DNA from: Geopseudomonas aromaticivorans
Lineage (GTDB): Bacteria > Pseudomonadota > Gammaproteobacteria > Pseudomonadales > Pseudomonadaceae
Assembly: GCF_019097855.1 (NCBI RefSeq)
Contig: NZ_JAHRGL010000019.1
Span: 62,001 to 126,000, forward strand
DNA length: 64,000 bases
Direction: 5' to 3'
A model generated the notes under the pieces. That model was not told the origin of the DNA, searched no databases, and worked only from the letters and a program-made list of their open reading frames with translations. The position numbers and the translations under genes were made by a program. The first letter of the stretch is position 1; each line of letters starts with the position of its first letter. Below, piece after piece: positions 40,200 through 47,543 of the stretch.

Positions 40200-40509
40200 G
40201 CAGTACTCCTTGTGTAACCCATTGACCCGCACTCCATGCGCTGCCAGGTCGCCTGCTTTGACAGCGATTTGGGGCGGTCCTACGCTGCTCAAGCATCGAC
40301 TCGATGCATGCGTGTGTCCAGGCGGGTCACGAGCAGGCGGGTGATTTTTTCTGCCGCGCGCTGGCCGGTGCGGTTGTGGGGCGTCGAGACGGTGCTCCAG
40401 GGCGATTCCCGCCGTTTTCCGGGTGGGTCGCCCTTTTCCGGGCAATCCCGGGTCGGTTCCAGGCGCTGGCTGCAGCGTGGCCCGGCCGACCCGCCACGAG
40501 GAACACACC
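40200..40509. other. Divergent intergenic region
   Basis: 310 bases between the divergently transcribed ATPase and cytochrome P460 genes. It should hold both promoters. I see GC-rich short palindromes (for example TCGACTCGATGCATGC near 40297) but no convincing gene, riboswitch or known operator. Confidence 0.4.
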
Positions 40510-40986
40510 ATGAAACCGTTACTGCTTGCCCTGTTGGCCGTGCTGCCCGCTTCCGCGGTGCTGGCCGCAGACCCCGAGGTGCCCTATCCGACCGGCTATC
40601 GCTACTGGCATCACGTCAAGAGCATGGTGATCGAGCAGGGCCACCCGCAGTTCGATGGCTTCGGGGGCATCCACCACATCTATGCCAACGCGTCCGCCCT
40701 GGAAGGCTACAAGGCCGGGACCTTTCCGGATGGCTCGGTGCTCGTCTTCGACCGGCTGGAAGCCAAGCGGGCCGACAACGCGGTGACCGAGGGCGCGCGC
40801 AAGGACGTAGCCGTGATGCTCAAGGATGCGAAGAAGTTCGCCGCGACGGGCGGCTGGGGCTTCGAAGCCTTCGGTGGCGGTGATCCGACCCGGCCGGTGG
40901 TCGGCGCCGACGCAGCGAGCACCTGCTATGCCTGCCATGCCCCGGAGAAGGCCCATGACTACGTGTTCAGTCGGACGCGCGACTGA
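40510..40986 (+). CDS. Cytochrome P460 family protein
   Basis: 158 residues. A signal peptide (about 1-19, ending VLA) precedes YRYWHHVKSMVIEQGHPQFDGFGGIHHIYAN, the typical cytochrome P460 opening. A single c-type haem site, CYACH, lies near the C-terminus, preceded by a cytochrome P460 core (GWGFEAFGGG). Such periplasmic proteins oxidise or bind hydroxylamine or nitric oxide, or have unknown roles. GAGGAA lies before the ATG. No linked nitrogen-oxide genes are visible. Confidence 0.85.
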   Translation: MKPLLLALLAVLPASAVLAADPEVPYPTGYRYWHHVKSMVIEQGHPQFDGFGGIHHIYANASALEGYKAGTFPDGSVLVFDRLEAKRADNAVTEGARKDVAVMLKDAKKFAATGGWGFEAFGGGDPTRPVVGADAASTCYACHAPEKAHDYVFSRTRD

Positions 40987-41034
40987 ATTTGTGCGATCAG
41001 GCAGGGTGCAGTCGGCCCTGCCTGCAGAGCAAGG

Positions 41035-41100
41035 CTCACCCGCACTTGCTGTGCCCGCAGTTCAGGCAGGTACACATCGCCCTTCTTAAGATAGCCGCCC
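41035..41100 (-). pseudogene. Truncated nrdJb 3' remnant at the left edge of the integron
   Basis: On the minus strand this reads GGCGGCTATCTTAAGAAGGG, matching the GGYLKKG part of nrdJb near 50490, and then jumps to the extreme 3' end (ACCTGCCTGAACTGCGGGCACAGC and the TGA), matching 50189-50225. About 250 bases of nrdJb are missing in between, and the junction is out of frame. It abuts the stop codon of the neighbouring hydrolase gene. Confidence 0.85.
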
Positions 41101-41997
41101 CTAGACGAATTCTAGAAACGCCCTCATCGCGGCGAGAACCGGTGTCTGACCTCTATCCTGGAGATGCAGGAGGTGACCGACCCCTTCGATCTGGGTACAT
41201 TGCACGTTGCTGAAGTTATGCTGCAGCCAGGAGATTTCATCATCCGTCATTATCGCGCCGAGCTTGTTCTCTCCTCGAAGGAACAGTACCGGACAATCAA
41301 TCTTGGACAGGATGTCCTGATAATCATACCCTCCAACAAAGCCATCGAAATCGTGGAGCAACGCATTGAAGAAGGTGGGGTCGAGCTGCCACAGACATCC
41401 GGCGAAGAACAATATCCATGTACTGGTTACACCCGGATGGTCCTTGTATGCGTCCGCCAGCGCCATGGATAACTCTTTTTCCGATTTTGCCGATTTCTTG
41501 AGTCCCAGCCAAAGACCAAACATGTCCCGGCTCGAATCGATGACTCTCCTGTAGTTATCCAATGTCAGAGGAATATCCTCGATGATCAGGGCCTTCACCT
41601 TGCCTGGGCATCGCGCGGCGACCATCAGCGCGATTACACCCCCGATGGAGTGTCCCACCAGCACCGCGGGCGCGTTAAATTGGCTCACGAATTCAGCGTT
41701 GTCTTCTGCGAAGTCCTGCAGACGATATGTGTTAGGAACCCATCCTGATCGGCCATTTCCTCGCAGATCCAACGCATAGGTGTGCCATCGTTGTCCCAAA
41801 CTCGGAATCAGCGAGAGGTACTCTTGCCAACGCCAAGCACCGCCATGCAGCATGATCAGTGGTTGGTCCGAGGAAGATCCGTAGTCCAGATAGTTCAGTT
41901 TCGCCGCTTTTGCGTCAAATGTTCTTTCTCGTGGTATGTGTAACACCATGGATATTATCTCTACCGTGCGGATTAATCGGGGCAACCAAGTGAGCAT
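41101..41997 (-). CDS. Alpha/beta hydrolase (terminal integron cassette)
   Basis: 298 residues. The fold is clear: oxyanion region MLHGGAWRWQEYL, ALDLRGNGRSG, the nucleophile elbow VGHSIGG, the acid near FLRGENKLGAIM and the His in EGVGHLLHLQD. Proteins like this include esterases, haloperoxidase-like enzymes and carbon-carbon hydrolases; the substrate cannot be told. A second start at 41949 (MVLHIPRERTF) fits many homologues better; neither start has a strong ribosome site. It is the last cassette and its own attC has been lost. Confidence 0.8.
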   Translation of the reverse strand: MLTWLPRLIRTVEIISMVLHIPRERTFDAKAAKLNYLDYGSSSDQPLIMLHGGAWRWQEYLSLIPSLGQRWHTYALDLRGNGRSGWVPNTYRLQDFAEDNAEFVSQFNAPAVLVGHSIGGVIALMVAARCPGKVKALIIEDIPLTLDNYRRVIDSSRDMFGLWLGLKKSAKSEKELSMALADAYKDHPGVTSTWILFFAGCLWQLDPTFFNALLHDFDGFVGGYDYQDILSKIDCPVLFLRGENKLGAIMTDDEISWLQHNFSNVQCTQIEGVGHLLHLQDRGQTPVLAAMRAFLEFV

Positions 41998-42048
41998 GAC
42001 GGCAGCTGGCGGAATTCGGACGTCGGGTCACCGCAACGAAGAATTGAC

Positions 42049-42120
42049 GCCCAACGTGATAGTTCAGGGGCGCGTAGCCGGCTTGCCGGCGAAGCGTCCC
42101 TCTGGAGCGGCGGGTTAGGC
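42049..42120. repeat. attC site a
   Basis: 72 bp from GCCCAAC to GTTAGGC, with a central inverted repeat (GTAGCCGGCTTGCCGGCGAAGC). It separates the hydrolase cassette from the 54-residue membrane peptide cassette. Confidence 0.88.
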
Positions 42121-42166
42121 TGATGTACCGCCAGAAAAAGTCAGCGCTGCCAAGGCGGTGATATTT

Positions 42167-42331
42167 TCATGAGTATTTGAATGTGATGTAAATTGCAGCA
42201 ACAATAATCGCAAAAAATAGTAAGCCGGAAAACGCTCGAAGGATGCGCGCCCAACGGTGTTTCTTTGCAGCTTTATCAATACCCACATCAACTGCAGCAG
42301 CAACCGCAAGCTCAACAAGGTCGTCGATCAT
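42167..42331 (-). CDS. 54-residue single-span membrane peptide (integron cassette)
   Basis: Starts at an ATG only 12 bases after the attC core site, as cassette genes usually do. The product has an acidic amphipathic N-terminus (MIDDLVELAVAAAVDVGIDK), a basic stretch (AAKKHRWARILR) and one hydrophobic segment (GLLFFAIIVAAIYI) ending FKYS. I prefer this short frame to a 67-residue frame that runs through the neighbouring attC. The build resembles small inner-membrane proteins or type I toxin-like peptides; the function is unknown. Confidence 0.6.
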   Translation of the reverse strand: MIDDLVELAVAAAVDVGIDKAAKKHRWARILRAFSGLLFFAIIVAAIYITFKYS

Positions 42332-42338
42332 TAGGATG

Positions 42339-42437
42339 CCCTAACGTTTGACGTGAGGGGCCGCCGTAGCGGCGAAGCCGCGAAGGGAACCCGCGAGCGC
42401 AGCTTGCGGGCGGTCCCTCTCGACGGAATAGTTAGGG
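42339..42437. repeat. attC site b
   Basis: 99 bp from CCCTAAC to GTTAGGG, with a long variable palindromic middle (GAACCCGCGAGCGCAGCTTGCGGGCGGTCC). It differs in length and loop from the other attC sites of the array. Confidence 0.85.
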
Positions 42438-42884
42438 GGTTGGTGGCTCAACACACAAAGTACCTCTTTTGACAAAAAGGCTTCCAAGATTTGGACGACG
42501 TAAGATAAGAGCCCATTCCGGTTGCCCCTCCGCTGTCATGAAAGATGCTACGCGAAGACCATTAGAAAGTGCGACACAGATCTCAGGAAGTTGGCCGTTG
42601 ACCTGAACCCCTGAAACAGTAGCTCCTTTTAATTTTTCAAACATTCCCGGCCAGCGCCCCTCGGAACTCCAGCTACCTCCAAGGATTGACCTCGGTCGCT
42701 CAATACGCCAGCTCCACTCAATCATTAGGGTTAACTCACCATCAGGCTGGCCTGGCGCCCCATTTCTCCTTGTGGTTGGAGTCAGCTCTCCAAACTCAAG
42801 GAAAATTGCAGAGCCGTGGCCTCGCCAAACATGGGAAATTGGCTTTCCGATAAGGGCGGCAAAAAAAGGCGCTGCTACAGACAA
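42432..42884 (-). CDS. Hypothetical integron cassette protein
   Basis: 150 residues, soluble, with a Trp-rich centre (MIEWSWRIERPRSILGGSWSSEG) and a C-terminal WALILRRPNLGSLFVKRG. The start is TTG at 42884; the GAGGG produced by the attC core and cassette junction lies eight bases upstream and could serve as ribosome site. No family recognised. Compact beta-rich proteins of this size are common among integron cassettes. Confidence 0.6.
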   Translation of the reverse strand: MSVAAPFFAALIGKPISHVWRGHGSAIFLEFGELTPTTRRNGAPGQPDGELTLMIEWSWRIERPRSILGGSWSSEGRWPGMFEKLKGATVSGVQVNGQLPEICVALSNGLRVASFMTAEGQPEWALILRRPNLGSLFVKRGTLCVEPPTP

Positions 42885-42893
42885 GAAGTAGCC

Positions 42894-42971
42894 CTCTAAC
42901 GTTTGGTTAAGGGGCCGGTTTTAGCCGGTCCCGAGTGAGCGAAGCGAACGGCTTTGAACCAGTTGTTAGCT
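42894..42971. repeat. attC site c
   Basis: 78 bp from CTCTAAC to GTTAGCT, with the array-typical TTAAGGGGCCGG..CCGGTCCC and GTGAGCGAAGCGAACG segments. Confidence 0.9.
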
Positions 42972-43663
42972 GATTACTCGCTGATTGTTAATGTAGGCAT
43001 ATTTAATTTTTTGTAATTCACTAAGTTCGCTTGTGTCGACCAGACTTTTGCACCTGGTAATTACTATTTTTTCTAAATTTGGTGCGATTTCGTTAAGCCA
43101 TTTTAGGCTTGAGAGATTCTTGCGGTAGTGGAACTGAATTTCCTTTAGTTGTGGTAGGGCTTGAATTCCTTTGAGGCTAGATGGGTTTGCCCAGTTTACG
43201 TCAAGATTTTCCAAGGATGAAGGGAGTGCTAGACCTTCATAACTTTTATGCTTTGGGTTGTAGTGCCAAAGGTCAAAGCTATTAACTTTCTTAAGGCTCT
43301 CCAGATTTTTGTCAGTCTTCGTGTGGTGCCATACCATTTTTTCAATTTCTGGAAGCAGCGAAAAATCTATGCCAGCTCTCTTTTCGTGGACACCGAAATA
43401 GCGAAGATTCTTTAGGCTGTATATTCCATCAATTTTTTTAAGTTTATTTCCCAGAACCAAAGCTGCTCTATATGTGGGGTTTCAGCTAAAAAATCAAAAT
43501 TATCTTGCTTGAAGCCAAAAACCGGACAGCCAAAAAGCCCTTTGATTTTTCGTTCATTAACTTCGTTGACACATGCGGTTAGACGATCTGTTTCTACTCC
43601 TAGGGATGGAGTAATACCTAGATCATCAAATCTTAGAAAATTACCTGCGCGTTCAACAGGCAT
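42966..43663 (-). pseudogene. Leucine-rich-repeat-like cassette gene split by a frameshift at A7
   Basis: Two overlapping minus-strand frames (43663-43412 and 43460-42966) together encode one protein of about 230 residues with leucine-rich-repeat-like units (SLKNLRYFGV, LPEIEKMVWH, LPSSLENLDVNW, LPQLKEIQFHY, LNEIAPNLEKIVI). The first frame ends soon after a run of seven As (43439-43433) read TTA AAA AAA. With one more A, or a -1 shift at A_AAA_AAA, the frames join as EINLKKIDGIYSLKNL. So it is a natural mutation, a sequencing error, or a programmed -1 frameshift. Low GC and attC flanks mark it as a cassette. Function unknown. Confidence 0.7.
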
Positions 43664-43673
43664 AATTGTATTC

Positions 43674-43749
43674 GGCTAACGTTTGGTTAAGGGGCGGGCT
43701 TTAGCCCGTCCCAGTGAGCGAAGCGAACGATTTGAACCATTTGTTAGCC
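43674..43749. repeat. attC site d
   Basis: 76 bp from GGCTAAC to GTTAGCC; the central stem is GGGGCGGGCTTTAGCCCGTCCC. Confidence 0.92.
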
Positions 43750-44361
43750 GCTATTCGCCACACGGGAGAAGGCTCCAGTTCCGGTGTCTCGAATGAAGGC
43801 CGATCCTTCTGGTTGATCGAGCAACTCAATGAAGGAATCGTCTCGACTTAGCACAGCGCCAAGAGAGACATAGGCGATATTGTTTGTGTCTTCCATGTAC
43901 TCATCAGACTCAGTGTTGGAAGTTATCCTCCAACCACTGTCTCGCTCTTCATCGGGGGCCTCCCGATAGAGATAGCCGACCTTGTGGCCCTCGTCGAGCA
44001 CCCGCTTGGTAACGAAGCACCTCTTGATATACCGCTCGACAATATTGTCGTCATCATCATGCTCAGTGTTGATGATGTGACACGCCCCGAACTCCACCAG
44101 TTCATCCAGCTTGAGATCTGAGATGTGCCTGGGCTCGTTGTTTAGACGCCCACGAAAGCGGCCTTGCCCCAGCACCTCATCAACGAGAACCCACATACGT
44201 TCAGCCGATGGCGCCTCCGGGTCTTCGCTTTCGAATTGGAAGATCAACTTCACGACCTCCCCGGGAACGACCTGCTCAATGATTTCCCGCGACGGCTTGT
44301 AGAACGTGTACTTGTTCTCCGCGGCAAGGTGATCTGCGTTGGTGAGGTGCCAGCTTGGCAT
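43744..44361 (-). CDS. DUF2185/DUF2314-like cassette protein (possible immunity protein)
   Basis: 205 residues. The first half (about 10-100) resembles DUF2314 (ERMWVLVDEVLGQGRFRGRLNNEPRHISDLK). The second half matches DUF2185 (CFVTKRVLDEGHKVGYLYREAPDEERDSGWRI, ESDEYMEDTNNIAYV, LLDQPEGSAFIRD), a family grouped with immunity proteins. It is acidic overall. In a cassette array, an orphan immunity protein could protect against a neighbour's toxin; this is inferred. The family call is from motif memory. Confidence 0.75.
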   Translation of the reverse strand: MPSWHLTNADHLAAENKYTFYKPSREIIEQVVPGEVVKLIFQFESEDPEAPSAERMWVLVDEVLGQGRFRGRLNNEPRHISDLKLDELVEFGACHIINTEHDDDDNIVERYIKRCFVTKRVLDEGHKVGYLYREAPDEERDSGWRITSNTESDEYMEDTNNIAYVSLGAVLSRDDSFIELLDQPEGSAFIRDTGTGAFSRVANSG

Positions 44362-44376
44362 AACGGCTCCTATGGC

Positions 44377-44458
44377 GGCTAACGTTTAGGTTAAGGGGCG
44401 GCCGCGGTACGCGGGCGTTCCAGTGAGCGAAGCGAACGACTTGAACCGAATGTTAGGC
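44377..44458. repeat. attC site e
   Basis: 82 bp from GGCTAAC to GTTAGGC; stem GGGGCGGCCGCGGTACGCGGGCGTTCC. Nearly the same as site h at 46994. Confidence 0.92.
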
Positions 44459-44683
44459 ATTGAAGCCAAAGCGGATGCACGAATAGCCAGCGATTCACGC
44501 CAAACAGCCAAACCCGCCACCGTACCAGGCACGCTACCGCCACATCCTTGCGGCGAACGGAAGCAGCCACCGGGTGATTTTGCCGCAGGCTCGAAGCCGG
44601 GCAGAACCCATGGGGCAGGAAGGAAGTGAGAACAGAAGATGATCTTTGGCTTCCTTGCCTGCACCAACTACAAAGCTAATTAT
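44459..44683 (-). other. Short integron cassette without a clear gene
   Basis: 225 bases bounded by attC sites e and f. The only long minus-strand frame (from a TTG at 44667) contains WVLPGFEPAAKSPGG and runs on through the attC site, so it does not look like a normal cassette gene. It may be a non-coding cassette or carry a promoter or small RNA. Confidence 0.5.
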
Positions 44684-44771
44684 GCCTAACGTTCAGGTTA
44701 AGGGGCAGGCAAACGCGCAGCGTTTGACTGTCCCAGTGAGCGGAGAGAACGGCTTGAACCGTATGTTAGCC
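44684..44771. repeat. attC site f
   Basis: 88 bp from GCCTAAC to GTTAGCC; central stem with GGCAGGCAAACGCGCAGCGTTTGACTGTCC. Confidence 0.92.
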
Positions 44772-44772
44772 A

Positions 44773-45186
44773 TTACCGCTGCCCAATAAGTGCACGGTAC
44801 TGAACAGAAACGCCCGCAGGAGCACCTTGTATGGGCGAAATATTTGCGTAGGCCGGGTATTCAAGCACTAGGTTATAGGGCGAACTCCAGTGCAGCCTCG
44901 GAATTAGGTCTTGATCGCGGACAATAAGGACGTTTCCCGCTTCATCCGGCAGCTCCGCTCCGTAGGATAATACAGAAACATGCAGGCTATAAGGCGTTGT
45001 GGCTCCACAGTTCCGCTGGAAGAGAACAGCCTGATGTACACCGTTTGATGAGCCTAGGCTAAAGAGTGGTTCGTTTACGCATAGCGGACCGAGAGAGTAA
45101 ACGAAGAGAGCAGCTGCAGCGACAAGAAGAAGGACCACACCGGCAAGGGTCAATGCCGCAAATTTCAAAGCGCTTTGAATGTGCAC
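44773..45186 (-). CDS. Membrane-anchored cassette protein (DUF5412-like)
   Basis: 137 residues. One N-terminal membrane segment (about 9-31, LAGVVLLLVAAAALFVYSLG) and a soluble, probably periplasmic beta-rich domain with two cysteines (GPLCVNEP and QRNCGATTPYS). NCGATT followed by LHWSSPYNLVLEYP resembles a group of small cassette proteins often called DUF5412; this link is weak. GTG start. Function unknown. Confidence 0.6.
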   Translation of the reverse strand: MHIQSALKFAALTLAGVVLLLVAAAALFVYSLGPLCVNEPLFSLGSSNGVHQAVLFQRNCGATTPYSLHVSVLSYGAELPDEAGNVLIVRDQDLIPRLHWSSPYNLVLEYPAYANISPIQGAPAGVSVQYRALIGQR

Positions 45187-45201
45187 CTGGCTGCTCCGTG
45201 T

Positions 45202-45266
45202 GGCTAACGATTAAGCTAAGGGGCCGGCTTTAGCCGGTCCCAGTGAGTGAAGCGAACGATTTGAGT
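45202..45266. repeat. attC site g, left part, interrupted by IS1111-type element
   Basis: From GGCTAAC to GCGAACGATTTGAG, followed at once by the insertion sequence. The missing right end, ACGTGTTGTTATGT, is at 46647-46660. Joined, the two give a normal attC of about 79 bp. Confidence 0.85.
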
Positions 45267-46646
45267 GCTGTAATGGACTCTCCCTGCACCACACTTACCC
45301 GCACCAGCGGTGCCGTGAGTGGCGTTCGGAGGGTGTCAGCGATGTACAAGCAAATTGCAGTGGATTTGGCCAAGTCCGTTTACCAAGTTGCCGAGAGCGT
45401 CCGTGCCGGGTAGGTGAGTCAGCGCAAGCGGCTGAATCGCGAGGCGTTTCGTCGATATATACAGGAGCAGACCGAACCGGTCGAGTGGCTGATGGAAGCC
45501 TGTGGCACGGCGCACTACTGGGGCCGTTTCGCCCAGGCGCTGGGGCATCGGGTGACCCTGCTGCATGCCCGCTACGTGCGCCCCTACCGGCGGCGCAACA
45601 AGACCGACCGCAACGACTGCGACGCCATCCTCGAAGCCGCGCGCTGCAAGGGCATCCACCCGGTGCCGGTGAAAACCCACGAGCAGCAACAGCTCCAGCA
45701 GCTGCACGGCCTGCGCGAGACCTGGAAGAAGAGCCGCACCCAGCGCATCAACCTGCTGCGCGGCATCTTCCGTGAAATGGGCATCGAGGCGCCGGCGGCG
45801 ACGGCGGCCTTTCTTCGGGCGGCTCACGAACTGGTCGAACGGCCCGAAGTGGCGGCATTGCGCGGCCAGCTGCACATCGTCCTGGCCGAGATCAATCTCT
45901 ACGAGCAATGCATGGTCGAGTGCGAGCAGCAGCTCCAGCGCTGGCATGCCGATGACGCCATCGTGCGCAAGCTCGACGAGGTCAGCGGCATCGGCGTGCT
46001 GACCGCCAGCGCCCTGAAAACCGCGGTCGGCCAGCCCGAGCGGTTTGCCAATGGCCGCCAGCTGAGCGCCTGGCTGGGCATGACCCCGCGCGAATTCAGC
46101 AGCGGCGACCGACGCAAGCTGGGACACATCAGCCTGCAGGGCAACACCTACGTGCGCACCCTGCTGATCCATGGTGCGCGAGCGGCCCTGCTGGCAGCCC
46201 AGCGTTGCCAGGCCAATACCCCGGAACGCCTGACCCGGCTGCAACGCTGGGCGGCGGAGACGGCGGCGCGGATCGGCCACAACAAGGCCGCGGTGGCGCT
46301 GGCCAACAAGCTGGTACGGATCTGCTGGGCGGTGTGGTGCCACGAGCGGCGCTTCAGCGGCGACTGGCAGAGCAAACTGCCCGCCTGACGGCGGGCCAGG
46401 TAATCAGGAAGCGGTTTTCTCGTGGTTGTGGTGAACAGCGACACTGTCGGAACAGGCGAGTCCTGCAGCGGAACAAGGCCGATAACAATTCTGATCCCCG
46501 TGATCGATTGAACGCTTGGCCCCCGTTGCGCGAACTACAGAGTGGCCCGGGCGGTAACGCCCAGCGAAGGCCGGATATACGAATGCAACCGCACTGACGA
46601 CAGGGTTGGAAAGGCTTTACTCACCACTTGTGGGGAGAGTCCATAT
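45267..46646 (+). mobile_element. IS110-family element, IS1111 group, inserted in an attC site
   Basis: The subterminal inverted repeats TGGACTCTCCC (45274-45284) and GGGAGAGTCCA (46633-46643) are 11-bp perfect. IS1111 elements characteristically have such subterminal repeats with a few extra bases outside, no target duplication, and a subgroup targets integron attC sites. The borders are set by analogy (seven bases left, three right). The transposase runs left to right, opposite to the cassettes. Confidence 0.88.
45342..46388 (+). pseudogene. IS1111-type transposase with an early stop codon
   Basis: The ATG at 45342 starts MYKQIAVDLAKSVYQVAES as in IS1111 transposases, but codon 24 is TAG (45411-45413), after which the frame continues in full for 324 codons to 46388 (LMEACGTAHYWGR, RNKTDRNDCDAILEAAR, VSGIGVLTASALKTAVG, LSAWLGMTPREFSSGDRRKLGHIS). 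The first acidic residue of the DEDD active site (Asp8) lies ahead of the stop. A single change from AAG would restore the gene. Translation restarting at GTG 45414 would lack Asp8, so the product is probably inactive unless the stop is suppressed. Confidence 0.88.
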
Positions 46647-46661
46647 ACGTGTTGTTATGTT
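46389..46661. other. Right end of the IS element and attC right part
   Basis: Non-coding right end of the IS element up to 46646, then ACGTGTTGTTATGT, the right part of attC site g. No gene seen. Confidence 0.7.
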
Positions 46662-46979
46662 TCACTCCTGCATGACTCCCCAGCCATCTTTCAGGCCGCC
46701 GAATTTGTTGGCTACAACTTCAAGGTCACTTTCCCATTCTGTGATTTCACTATGGGTTGGTGCGTGCATGATTTTAACGACCACATCCCATAGGTTTTTC
46801 TTGTTGGGTTGTACCTCGGCGTGAATTTTGTGTCCATGAAGCATCGCTGCAAATTGCTCTGCAGAGGTTCTCGACTCGAAAGTATGGTAGTAGTCGAAAA
46901 CATGCTCTTTATTGAAGTCAAAGCCTGAGTTCTGCATCCGGCGGAGAACGTCACCATTTTCGTCGTTGGGAAACTGCAC
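46662..46979 (-). CDS. RraB-like regulator of ribonuclease E (integron cassette)
   Basis: 105 residues. MQFPNDENGDVLRRMQNSG, FDYYHTFESRTSAEQFAAML, EVQPNKKNLWDVVVKIMHAP and ELVV-like spacing match the RraB (ribonuclease E inhibitor B) domain, a family common in integrons and in immunity-type contexts. GTG start with a strong AAGGAGG ribosome site that lies in the cassette itself. It could modulate RNase E; as a cassette protein its true target is uncertain. Its downstream attC holds the IS element. Confidence 0.78.
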   Translation of the reverse strand: MQFPNDENGDVLRRMQNSGFDFNKEHVFDYYHTFESRTSAEQFAAMLHGHKIHAEVQPNKKNLWDVVVKIMHAPTHSEITEWESDLEVVANKFGGLKDGWGVMQE

Positions 46980-46993
46980 GGTTCCTCCTTGAA

Positions 46994-47075
46994 ATATAAC
47001 GTTTAGGTTAAGGGGCGGCCGCGGTACGCGGACGTCCCAGTGAGCGAAGCGAACGGATTGAACCGTATGTTAGAG
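46994..47075. repeat. attC site h
   Basis: 82 bp from ATATAAC to GTTAGAG; its stem GGGGCGGCCGCGGTACGCGGACGTCCC is almost that of site e. Confidence 0.92.
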
Positions 47076-47447
47076 CGGTGCACGTTTGTGAAACCCTATA
47101 TATAGCTCTTTGAGAGATGCAGGGAGATTTTCCCAGTATGTGGCTGCTTTGCTTCCAGGAACTTGCCAGAAAAGATTCTCGACAAAAGCAACGTCAATGC
47201 AGTTTTTTATTTCTGTGCTACAGCCGTGTAGTGCCTGGCTAAGAAATAAAAGCAGCTCAATATGATGGTCTGCGCTAACACATTTGTTCATGTCGTTATT
47301 TAGCGCATTTGCCAAACTTTCGAACCAGGAGTAAGAAAACTCGGGGCTGGGTTCGCCCCAAGTTTTTGCATGAATTCTGTCGGCAATTTCAGTAATCTCT
47401 GGGAATCGATCTCTGGTTGCATTGTAAAGGTCGAGTACGGTTTTCAT
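47070..47447 (-). CDS. Hypothetical integron cassette protein (helical)
   Basis: 125 residues, soluble, mostly helical: MKTVLDLYNATRDRFPEI, FESLANALNNDMNKCVSADHH, LLLFLSQALHGCSTEIKNCIDVAFVENLFW, ASLKELYIGFHKRAPL. The layout resembles the DUF7674-type family of small cassette proteins, but I cannot confirm it. The ATG lies shortly after attC site i. Function unknown. Confidence 0.7.
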   Translation of the reverse strand: MKTVLDLYNATRDRFPEITEIADRIHAKTWGEPSPEFSYSWFESLANALNNDMNKCVSADHHIELLLFLSQALHGCSTEIKNCIDVAFVENLFWQVPGSKAATYWENLPASLKELYIGFHKRAPL

Positions 47448-47455
47448 GATTTTGG

Positions 47456-47543
47456 CTCTAACGATTAAGCTAACGGGCGGCCAAAAGTGCAGCTTTTGGA
47501 CGTCCAGCGAACGAAGTGAGCGAAGTTGAGCGCCATGTTAGGT
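47456..47543. repeat. attC site i
   Basis: 88 bp from CTCTAAC to GTTAGGT, with the stem GGCGGCCAAAAGTGCAGCTTTTGGACGTCC. Almost the same as site j, so these two neighbouring sites share recent ancestry. Confidence 0.92.

Noticed and set aside
42115-42318. 67-codon minus-strand frame in the small cassette
   Set aside because: It runs through attC site a and lacks a sensible start; the 54-codon frame at 42167-42331 starts next to the core site and has a plausible membrane-peptide layout.
44423-44629. 68-codon plus-strand frame in the gene-poor cassette
   Set aside because: It starts inside attC site e, has no clear ribosome site and no recognisable pattern, and opposes the direction of all other cassette genes.
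45336-46343. 335-codon frame opposite the transposase
   Set aside because: Shadow frame; the plus strand encodes a recognisable IS1111-type transposase.
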